Source: GCA-2693325 sp964011675
GTDB taxonomy: Bacteria; Latescibacterota; UBA2968; UBA8231
Direction of reading: 5' to 3'
Assembly (NCBI GenBank): GCA_964011675.1
Contig: CAXGPR010000091.1
Location: forward strand, 1 to 13,445
Length of the DNA: 13,445 nt
The translations under genes were made by a program, and so were the position numbers. Numbering within the stretch: position 1 is the first letter of the stretch; each line of letters opens with the position of its first letter. Of this stretch, positions 1 through 5,901 are shown one piece after another. Below the pieces are notes generated by a model, which worked only from the letters and a program-made list of their open reading frames with translations, made no database searches and was not told the DNA's origin.

Positions 1-1
1 A

Positions 2-46
2 TTGGCAGATGTCGGGTCTAATCTGTTTACTCCGTTTAACAAATAG
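2..46 (+). CDS. Possible 3' end of an unidentified gene (partial)
   Basis: Reading from base 2 gives 14 sense codons (LADVGSNLFTPFNK) and a TAG stop at 44-46. The sequence runs off the left edge, so only a C-terminal tail would be present. Support is weak. The composition is protein-like, and a strong hairpin of terminator type follows about 30 bases later, which would suit the end of a plus-strand gene. One other frame is also open over this short distance, so this could be chance. No function can be given. Confidence 0.3.
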   Translation: MADVGSNLFTPFNK

Positions 47-76
47 CTAACAAAGTGATGAAAAAGATCATTACTT

Positions 77-114
77 AGAGACCGCTTTATGTTATGCCAT
101 AAAGCGGTCTCTTT
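77..114 (+). terminator. Strong hairpin, probable transcription terminator
   Basis: A perfect 14-base inverted repeat (AGAGACCGCTTTAT at 77-90, its complement at 99-112) encloses an 8-base spacer whose ends (G91, C98) can also pair. On the plus strand it is followed only by a short T run (112-114), so it is not a textbook intrinsic terminator. On the minus strand there is no T tract either. It sits between the possible gene tail ending at 46 and the minus-strand gene ending at 212, so it may serve convergent transcripts. Confidence 0.55.
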
Positions 115-211
115 ACAATCACATAGCAGCTATAAATCATTTGCAAAAACTTGTGGTTCGTCACGTTGAAAATTACATATTCTTAGTGTTTTCCACTATG
201 AATTGAACCTA

Positions 212-655
212 TTACTCAGTTTTACTCGCTTCACTTTGTGCCTTGCTTTTTTCTATCATACTACGCACTTCTGCTTGAAAACTTTCTTCATCTATCTGGT
301 TGCCTGCCAATATAGTACTCCAATGACGTATGCTTGCAGCTAGTGCGATGGCCTCTGACATTTCTGCATCGGTAGCGCCGTAAAGTTCGGTAGCAAAGGA
401 CCGGCTGATAAATGTGCAATAATCACAGGGAACCTGAGCAGCAACCGCTAAGGCGATGAGTTGCCGATATTTTGGTGGTATTGCACCAGGTGAATTAAGG
501 GCTTTGCTCCAACCTGCAGCTTGCTCTCTGGCATGTTCGGGATAAGCCATTATCCAGCTTGGTGCCTTCTGAGCATCTCCATGATCGTCAGCGCCAGATG
601 AACTGACAGTAATCATTAACAAAAAAACAGCTGCGATAATCTGTAGGTTGCGCAC
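212..655 (-). CDS. Exported AhpD/carboxymuconolactone decarboxylase-like protein
   Basis: This is a 147-residue protein of the AhpD-like alpha-helical superfamily, which includes peroxidase-type CxxC redox proteins and carboxymuconolactone decarboxylases. Residues 1-22 form a signal peptide (basic start, then IIAAVFLLMITVSSS, cleavage probably near SGA-DD), so it should act in the periplasm. The core runs from about residue 55 to 120 and contains the CxxC pair C77 and C80 within PCDYC. The His that follows four residues after the second Cys in AhpD is Ser84 here, so an AhpD-type proton relay may be missing. The start codon is GTG (653-655), chosen because a near-consensus AGGAGG lies seven bases upstream. 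A charged Lys/Glu/Ser tail ends the protein. The actual substrate is unknown; a thiol redox or organic-peroxide role is a family-level guess. Confidence 0.8.
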   Translation of the reverse strand: MRNLQIIAAVFLLMITVSSSGADDHGDAQKAPSWIMAYPEHAREQAAGWSKALNSPGAIPPKYRQLIALAVAAQVPCDYCTFISRSFATELYGATDAEMSEAIALAASIRHWSTILAGNQIDEESFQAEVRSMIEKSKAQSEASKTE

Positions 656-944
656 GGAAGAGCCTCCTGAAAGAGTTTGTTAGGAACTTCTCAATTCGCC
701 GAAATATCGTAGAAAAAATACATTTTTTCCAATTCTTGATTGCGGGATACACAAAAGTTTGGAGAAGAAGTCGCACCGGCTACTCGTGATGTGTTACGCT
801 AGATATATCACCTACTCTATTTTACTCATCTGGTGCTAAATTTTGGTATCGCAGCGTGGCTTGCGTCTTAGTTAGACTTAAAGAGTTGATTTGATGATCA
901 GCCTTAGTCAGTAAGTTGAGAACTACAGGATAAAATACTTTCGG
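656..944. other. AT-rich intergenic region between two minus-strand genes
   Basis: No convincing gene is seen in these 289 bases. The stretch is AT-rich and should hold the promoter of the AhpD-like gene and any terminator of the lipoprotein gene, although I cannot pin down -35 and -10 boxes. A short A/T hairpin (GAAAAAA at 712-718, TTTTTTC at 723-729) is visible. Confidence 0.5.
663..668 (-). promoter_or_regulatory. Ribosome binding site fixing a GTG start
   Basis: CCTCCT on the plus strand reads AGGAGG on the minus strand, seven bases before the GTG at 653-655. It is the strongest Shine-Dalgarno site in the window and decides the start of the AhpD-like gene, which has no in-frame ATG before the signal peptide. 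Confidence 0.75.
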
Positions 945-1460
945 CTATTCTTTAACTTTGGTTCGTGAGTACGAAAAACCTCCACCTTCCGATTTGTTCC
1001 CCCATGAATGAAACAACAATTCGATGAAAATGTCATCTTCGACAAGATGAACTATAAATGTCTTGCCTGGAGCATCTCTCATCCTCGAATTAGAGGCGCT
1101 CTTCATGGAGACGAATTCAAGTGAACGCAATTGTTCTTCAGAGTAATCTTCAAGGCTACCGAGAAACCACTTTGTTCCCTTAGGTCCTGATCCATTATGC
1201 TCACTCTCAACCTTTGCATTAAAGAGCAGACCTTGACTCCTACGTGTCAGCCACACGTTTGAAGTTATTCTATCTTGGTTTTCTACAAGTTGCCAATCGG
1301 AATTTGCCGCCTTGGTGAAACGAATTCTACTTTCGTCGGTAACTTCTTCATTGCTCGGGTCAAATACGAGATCTGTGGAGTCGTCACTGCATGATGTGAG
1401 TGTGGATAGAAGCAGTAAGGAGGCGACGGCCATTGAAGATAACGTGCAATTTATTAACAT
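945..1460 (-). CDS. Small lipoprotein of unknown function
   Basis: This 171-residue protein has a clear type II signal peptide: a hydrophobic segment at about residues 8-22 followed by a lipobox LTSC, with the lipidated Cys at position 24. Ser and Asp-Asp follow. Ser at +2 predicts the outer membrane by the E. coli Lol rule. I do not recognise the mature part of about 148 residues. It contains an alternation of polar and aromatic residues (for example TFIVHLVEDDIFIELLF near the C-terminus) that would suit a small beta-rich domain. The ATG at 1458-1460 is preceded by AGGAG at five bases, so the start is well supported. The gene lies upstream of the AhpD-like gene on the same strand, but a 289-base gap argues against a tight operon. 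It is divergent from the redox operon. Confidence 0.75.
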   Translation of the reverse strand: MLINCTLSSMAVASLLLLSTLTSCSDDSTDLVFDPSNEEVTDESRIRFTKAANSDWQLVENQDRITSNVWLTRRSQGLLFNAKVESEHNGSGPKGTKWFLGSLEDYSEEQLRSLEFVSMKSASNSRMRDAPGKTFIVHLVEDDIFIELLFHSWGNKSEGGGFSYSRTKVKE

Positions 1461-1690
1461 TACTGCTCCTTTTTATTTCGTAGGGAACAAATACCGGGCG
1501 TGCTTCTGTATGTTAACTCAAAATATATTTACATTATCGCTTATCTCAACCCTACAGGCTCAAAAGGGAATAGTGAGCGCAATTTTTGTTTTTCTGACCA
1601 TAACGTCCGCAATTAGCATTCTTAGAACTGCGCACATGATCTCATCTGCTTTTTAACGAATTGAATTTCTTTAGTGGCTATTGGAGAGCG
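1461..1690. promoter_or_regulatory. Divergent intergenic region, likely carrying two promoters
   Basis: These 230 AT-rich bases separate the minus-strand lipoprotein gene from the plus-strand redox operon, so promoters for both should be here. I could not assign reliable -35 and -10 boxes or an operator palindrome. No gene is supported in it. Confidence 0.35.
1683..1688 (+). promoter_or_regulatory. Ribosome binding site deciding the oxidoreductase start
   Basis: GGAGAG lies just before the ATG at 1691. This favours ATG 1691 over an in-frame TTG at 1661, whose product would carry ten extra residues ahead of the first Rossmann strand. Confidence 0.6.
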
Positions 1691-2692
1691 ATGAACAAAC
1701 CTATACGCGTCGGCTTAATCCGCTGCGATATGCATGGAGCTTATTTCTCTGCCCTATGTGCCAGACACGATCCATTACGCTTGCAGCATCCGTTGCCAAT
1801 TGATCAAGAGGCCACTTACTCGTGGCAGCACGGAGGCGCCCATTTCTATTTTTATACTGACTACAGCGATCCTCGGCAGATTTCGGTCGATTTTGTCGAG
1901 GGTTTTGAATTGGCTAGAGTCTGGGACGAAGACCGCGCGGCAGCTGAGTGTCTGGCTCAGGTTTTCGACGATCGGCCGTTGGTTTGCGATGATTTTTCCC
2001 AAGTAAGCGATGGAGTCGATCTGGTCTTCATTGCCGATTGTAACGGTGATGGATCAGATCATCTTGAGTTAGCGCGCCCTGGCCTGTCGAAAGGCGTAGC
2101 GACATTTATTGACAAGCCGCTGGCTCTAACGGTGGATGATGCTCAGCAATTGGTTGGCCTAGCTGCTGAGCATCAGACTCCAATGGCTTCAGTTTCGATC
2201 CTGCGTGTGCTGCCCGTTGCGACGCGTTTTGCCCGGCGTTTGGATGAAGTGGGAGAGTTGCAGTTTGGTACGATTCAGGGTGGGGGCACCGCCATGGCAG
2301 GACATGTTCATGCGGTAAGTTTGGCCATTGCCATCTTCGGCGATGGTGTCGAAAACGTACGGGCAATGGGCGATACGGATTTGCATACAGTTCATTTAAG
2401 CTACGGCGATCGAGAGGACCGGCCTCGTCGGGGAGTAACGCTGAATTGCGATGTTGGTACGGTGTGGCACTGCGCTTTTCACGCTAGTGCGTATGGCCCT
2501 AATGGCGCGATCCATTCGCCGCCGATGAGTGACTGGGATTTTCCCTTTGGTGCGGCGCAGATCTTACGTATTGTCAGAGATATGGTAGCGACACGGAAAT
2601 CTCCGTCTATAACTGCCGATATGATCGAAGCTGTGGCTATTTGTGCTGCAGCTCGCCATGCGCAAGAGACCGGCGACGTGGTGCCAGTCTAA
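1691..2692 (+). CDS. Gfo/Idh/MocA-type NAD(P)-dependent oxidoreductase, divergent
   Basis: This protein has 333 residues from ATG 1691, about the usual length for the family, which oxidises or epimerises sugars, polyols and related hydroxy compounds. Residues 4-125 resemble the N-terminal Rossmann half (strand PIRVGLI, then LVFIADCNGD at 111-120). The characteristic EKP-type motif is present as FIDKP at 139-143, followed by helix residues 148-160. The C-terminal half has GGG at 197-199 and a GHVH at 204-207, close to where the family places its substrate-site His. Two features are odd. The usual GxGxxG cofactor loop is absent, with G8 followed by IRCDMHG. The N-terminal half also has an insertion rich in aromatic residues (about 40-80). 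It is the first gene of a four-gene operon, 33 bases before the VOC gene. Substrate and cofactor preference cannot be read from the sequence. Confidence 0.75.
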   Translation: MNKPIRVGLIRCDMHGAYFSALCARHDPLRLQHPLPIDQEATYSWQHGGAHFYFYTDYSDPRQISVDFVEGFELARVWDEDRAAAECLAQVFDDRPLVCDDFSQVSDGVDLVFIADCNGDGSDHLELARPGLSKGVATFIDKPLALTVDDAQQLVGLAAEHQTPMASVSILRVLPVATRFARRLDEVGELQFGTIQGGGTAMAGHVHAVSLAIAIFGDGVENVRAMGDTDLHTVHLSYGDREDRPRRGVTLNCDVGTVWHCAFHASAYGPNGAIHSPPMSDWDFPFGAAQILRIVRDMVATRKSPSITADMIEAVAICAAARHAQETGDVVPV

Positions 2693-2725
2693 AAATATTT
2701 TAACCCCTGTTACTGGAGCAAAGCG

Positions 2726-3190
2726 ATGCCCGTAGTCAAATGCCATCACCACGGTTTCACTGTCTCTGATGCGGAGCTTTCAGTTACATTCTACCGCGAC
2801 CTGCTCGGTCTTGAACTAGTACGTGTCTCCGAGCGCAAAGACTTACCGTCCTACGATCGGATGCTCGGTCACGACAACGTGGTGTTGAAAGTCGCGATCT
2901 TGCGCCATCCAGTTAATGATTTCATTCTCGAACTTGTTGAGTATAAAAACCCCGTAGGGCGAAAGCGCGAACTCGATAATCCTTTTATCGGTTCCTCACA
3001 TCTGGCTTTTGAAGTGGATGATGTAGACGCAGTCTATAAATTACTGGGGGATGCAGGCTATGGTGCGATCAATCCGCCGATTGACGTTGAACGCGATGGG
3101 ATTGCTGTTGCTCGTGCTATGTATGGGTTAGATCCCGACGGAATCAGCATTGAAATTTTCCAGGAATTCGAAGATGTCATCAAGAAATAG
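2726..3190 (+). CDS. VOC superfamily (glyoxalase-fold) metalloprotein
   Basis: This 154-residue, single-chain protein consists of two beta-alpha-beta-beta-beta modules. Module one spans about residues 4-73 (HHHGFTV, then FYRDLLGLELV, then FILELVEY) and module two about 88-147 (SSHLAFEVDDVDAVYKLL, then LDPDGISIEIFQ). The four expected metal-ligand positions are filled by His (one of H7-H9), E69 or E72, H92 and E143, so a divalent-metal enzyme is likely. Members include glyoxalase I, methylmalonyl-CoA epimerase and extradiol dioxygenases. The length and the DPDG-x5-E ending suit a glyoxalase/epimerase-like member. A GGAG sits seven bases before the ATG. It lies between the Gfo/Idh gene and two SDR genes on the same strand, suggesting it acts on an intermediate of the same pathway. 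The substrate is not identifiable. Confidence 0.85.
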   Translation: MPVVKCHHHGFTVSDAELSVTFYRDLLGLELVRVSERKDLPSYDRMLGHDNVVLKVAILRHPVNDFILELVEYKNPVGRKRELDNPFIGSSHLAFEVDDVDAVYKLLGDAGYGAINPPIDVERDGIAVARAMYGLDPDGISIEIFQEFEDVIKK

Positions 3191-3256
3191 ATTTTCGATC
3201 AATACGTCGGTATTTACTTATTGCTTTCTGCCCAGTCTCTGCACTCGGATTTGAAT

Positions 3257-4057
3257 ATGAGCAATGATGACCGACCTCTGGCGTTAGTGACTGGGGCTGC
3301 AGGTGCCATCGGTGCGGCGATCGTGGACCGCCTCGTACGCGATGGGTTAAGAGTTCTCGCATTAGATCGTTCGGCGGAAGACCTGGCTTCGCTGTCTGCC
3401 CAGCACGAAGAAATTGTGCCCTACGGTTTTGATTTGGCGCAGTTCGAATCGACTACAAGATTTCTGGACGAGTTGATTCGAACACACGGAGTACCGACTC
3501 GTCTCGCACTCAACGCTGGGGTTTGGCCTGGAGCCTCGATTGTCGAGATGAGCGATGAGATCTGGAATTTGAACTTTGCAGTCAATGTTTCTTCGCCCTT
3601 TGCCTTTATGCGGGCGCTGGTACCAAAGATGGCTCGAGTTGGAGGCGGAGCGATCGTCTGCACTGCCAGTCGTAATGCTCATCGTTCCAGCGTTAATAAC
3701 GCCGCATACGATGCTTCAAAGGCAGCTCTCTTGGGTTTAGTTCGCACGGCAGCCGGAGAGTTCGCCTCTGACCAGATTCGCGTTAATACGGTTTCTCCGG
3801 GGGTGGTTTCAACCTCGGCGTCACCGGAGATTGAGGAGCCACTTTTCAGTTCTGCTTATCGAAAACAGATTCCGATGAACCGATATGGACAGCCCGAGGA
3901 AATCGCTGCGGTCTGCGCCTTTCTTCTTTCGGACGATGCCAGCTTTGTGACTGGGCAAGATCTGATAGTTGATGGCGGTCAGATTTCTTGTCAAGACAAC
4001 GGGCGTTATATGGAAATACCCGGGTTGCGGCCGGAAAGTGATGATTGTAAGGAGTGA
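3257..4057 (+). CDS. Short-chain dehydrogenase/reductase (SDR), probably NAD-dependent
   Basis: This classical SDR has 266 residues from ATG 3257. Visible motifs are the cofactor loop TGAAGAIG (12-19), Asp37 at the end of the second strand (ALDRS), which favours NAD(H) over NADP(H), NAG at 86-88, N110, and the catalytic set S138, Y151 and K155 (YDASK). PG at 181-182 and VDGG at 238-241 are also typical. After VDGG the protein continues for about 25 residues (QISCQDNGRY onward), longer than most classical SDRs, so an extra C-terminal tail may shape the active site. An in-frame TTG at 3221 would add twelve residues with no family support; ATG 3257 has only a weak ribosome site. It is the third gene of the operon, 66 bases after the VOC gene and seven bases before the next SDR. 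It should oxidise or reduce a secondary alcohol, with the substrate unknown. Confidence 0.88.
   Translation: MSNDDRPLALVTGAAGAIGAAIVDRLVRDGLRVLALDRSAEDLASLSAQHEEIVPYGFDLAQFESTTRFLDELIRTHGVPTRLALNAGVWPGASIVEMSDEIWNLNFAVNVSSPFAFMRALVPKMARVGGGAIVCTASRNAHRSSVNNAAYDASKAALLGLVRTAAGEFASDQIRVNTVSPGVVSTSASPEIEEPLFSSAYRKQIPMNRYGQPEEIAAVCAFLLSDDASFVTGQDLIVDGGQISCQDNGRYMEIPGLRPESDDCKE
4049..4054 (+). promoter_or_regulatory. Ribosome binding site embedded in the end of the upstream gene
   Basis: AAGGAG forms the last two sense codons of the first SDR gene, directly before its TGA, and lies ten bases ahead of the ATG at 4065. This arrangement suits translational coupling of the two SDR genes. Confidence 0.65.
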
Positions 4058-4064
4058 GTAATCT

Positions 4065-4838
4065 ATGGTAGATAAAAATTATTTTGAAACGCTGCTAAGT
4101 TTTTCTGATCGAGTTGTCTTCGTTACTGGTGCTAGTCGTGGGATTGGCCGAGCGATCGCGTTGGTCTTTGCACGGGTAGGGGCGAAAGTAGCTCTGGTTT
4201 CGCGGACCGTGGAACAGTTGAAAGAGGTCGCCGACGAGGTGAATGAATTGGGTGGCAAGGCCTTGGTATTACCTACCGATGTTGCGGTTGCTTCTGAAGT
4301 CGATCATGCGGTAGAGCGCGTAGTTGCTAAGTGGGGGCGTCTCGATGTGTTGATCAATAATGCGGGGCTGATTGACTTTGGTCCCTTAGACCAGATCGAA
4401 CCCGCAGCATGGGATCGAGTTATTGGAGCCAATTTGACTGGAGCGTATCTATGCAGTCGGGCTGCATCAGCGGTAATGGAACGCCAGCAAGACGGACGGA
4501 TCGTGAATATCACTTCGGTCAGTGCCCAGACTGGTGGGGTTTCAGGTGGCGTACACTACACCGCTTCGAAAGGTGGTTTAGCTGCGATGACTAAGACGCT
4601 GGCCCGCGACTTGGCTCCCCATGGTATCACGGTCAACGCTATTTCACCTGGTCAAATAGACGCCGATCCCGAATTATTGAGTCCTGATCAGCGGAAAGAA
4701 GTGACAGCGATGATTCCGCTGGGGCGTTTGGGTGAACCGGAGGAAATAGCTTACGCGGCACTATTTCTGGCTTCACCAATGGCCGATTATATTACCGGTA
4801 CTACGATTGATGTTAACGGAGGTATCCTTAAGCGCTGA
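4065..4838 (+). CDS. Short-chain dehydrogenase/reductase (SDR), FabG-like fold, possibly NADP-dependent
   Basis: This is a canonical 257-residue SDR. It has TGASRGIG (21-28), Arg47 after the second strand (VSRT), which often signals NADP(H), a TDV cap at 71-73, NNAG at 98-101, N123, a catalytic Ser (S151 in NITSVS), Y165 and K169 (YTASK), PG at 195-196 and the closing VNGG at 250-253. Length and motif order are those of FabG, gluconate 5-dehydrogenase and related sugar or polyol dehydrogenases. The operon setting with a Gfo/Idh oxidoreductase argues for sugar or polyol chemistry rather than fatty acid synthesis. Start choice is supported by AAGGAG in the tail of the preceding gene. It ends the operon and is convergent with the ion channel gene. 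Exact substrate unknown. Confidence 0.9.
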   Translation: MVDKNYFETLLSFSDRVVFVTGASRGIGRAIALVFARVGAKVALVSRTVEQLKEVADEVNELGGKALVLPTDVAVASEVDHAVERVVAKWGRLDVLINNAGLIDFGPLDQIEPAAWDRVIGANLTGAYLCSRAASAVMERQQDGRIVNITSVSAQTGGVSGGVHYTASKGGLAAMTKTLARDLAPHGITVNAISPGQIDADPELLSPDQRKEVTAMIPLGRLGEPEEIAYAALFLASPMADYITGTTIDVNGGILKR

Positions 4839-4917
4839 CCTGACTGTCAGTGTCGATGTTAGTATCTTTTTTCCTGCAAGCCAATATAAGGTTTGGTTTG
4901 TAGGGGCACTAGAGCTC

Positions 4918-5760
4918 CTACAACGTATCCAATTTATCCGATATTTCTTTTAGCTTTGCCTTCATATCTTGAATGGTTTCAGCGTTCTCTTTACTCGTTC
5001 GATCCACCTCTTTATGCGCCTCGTCCATTGAGTTGATGATCACTCCGATGACGAGGTTCAACATGATCATTGTCCCAAAGAGAACGAAGGAAACAAAATA
5101 AAGGATACCCACCACGGGCTGCGCCTTTGGTACGATGTCCATGCCTTCGATAGATTGGTTAAAGCCTTGGTAAATGTCCGACCCATACATCTGAAGGTAC
5201 ATCACATCTGTCCAGTCTTCTAAGGTCACCACGCGGAAAAGGGTAAGTAGAGAAACGCCCAAATCACCAAAGTGAAGTGGGTCATTGTCTCCAAATAGCA
5301 TCACACCCATCACGGCATATATATAGAAGAAGAGAGAAAGTAAGATGCTGATGTAGAACATTGACGGGATGGATTTCAGTAAGGCCCCCACTAGTATTTG
5401 TAATTTTGGAATCACACTAATGAGACGGATCGCTCGAAATAAGCGAAATAACCTCAGCACCGTGACAAAAGAGCCGGTAGCAGGTAGATAGCAGACAGCT
5501 ACGATCGCAAAGTCGAACAGATTCCAGCCGCTTTGGAAATAGCGCCACGGCTTTTTCCCCTCTGCTAAAATTTTCAAAGCAGCCTCTAAGGTAAATAAGT
5601 AGAGAATTATATCATCGAGGATATGTAATATTTCTAACGACCTGGGGTCGATATCCCTATCTGTCTCTATCCCCACAACGACAGCTGCCAGGATAATCAA
5701 AAATAAAATAAAGTTTTGAAAAAACTTAGATTGGACGATGGATTGTGCGGACTGGATCAT
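4918..5760 (-). CDS. Voltage-gated cation channel of the bacterial NaChBac/BacNav type, with a Ca-like filter
   Basis: This 280-residue, six-helix single-domain channel is expected to assemble as a tetramer in the inner membrane. S1 is about residues 14-31, S2 about 44-64, S3 about 77-92 (NLFDFAIVAVCYLP). S4 carries the voltage sensor R103, R106, R109 and R112, three residues apart. S5 is about 131-156 and S6 about 214-244 (YFVSFVLFGTMIMLNLVIGVIINSM). The pore loop contains the selectivity filter TLEDWTD at 179-185. Known Na-selective members read TLESW, and Ca-selective NavAb mutants carry Asp at the second and fifth filter positions. A charged neck and coiled coil (about 247-280, heptad-like KLKEISDKLDTL) close the chain, as in the family. 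The S5-S6 stretch after the filter is rather long. The ATG at 5758-5760 has no clear Shine-Dalgarno site and overlaps the TGA of a small upstream frame as ATGA. Confidence 0.92.
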   Translation of the reverse strand: MIQSAQSIVQSKFFQNFILFLIILAAVVVGIETDRDIDPRSLEILHILDDIILYLFTLEAALKILAEGKKPWRYFQSGWNLFDFAIVAVCYLPATGSFVTVLRLFRLFRAIRLISVIPKLQILVGALLKSIPSMFYISILLSLFFYIYAVMGVMLFGDNDPLHFGDLGVSLLTLFRVVTLEDWTDVMYLQMYGSDIYQGFNQSIEGMDIVPKAQPVVGILYFVSFVLFGTMIMLNLVIGVIINSMDEAHKEVDRTSKENAETIQDMKAKLKEISDKLDTL

Positions 5761-5901
5761 GTTTTTTCGCTGTAGATTTTTTCGTATTCTCGTTTTGGAA
5801 TGGAGGCCACCAAAGGACCAGATCTAACGTTTATTGCCCTGTAATTTCGAACCACAGAGAATATACATAGGATGTCGAATAAAATTAAAGATAATGAGTT
5901 A
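5761..5901. other. Spacer between two minus-strand genes
   Basis: These AT-rich 141 bases lie between the large toroid-like gene and the ion channel gene. They should hold the channel's promoter. No clear terminator hairpin is seen. A short minus-strand frame runs through this spacer and ends at 5757, overlapping the channel start, but it has no ribosome site of its own. Confidence 0.4.

Noticed and set aside
712..729. GAAAAAA/TTTTTTC hairpin in the AT-rich spacer
   Set aside because: It consists almost entirely of A and T, lies upstream of a gene rather than after one, and is easily produced by chance in AT-rich DNA.
588..776. A 62-codon minus-strand frame overlapping the start of the AhpD-like gene
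   Set aside because: It overlaps a gene with a strong ribosome site and signal peptide, and its own product is low-complexity with no start support.
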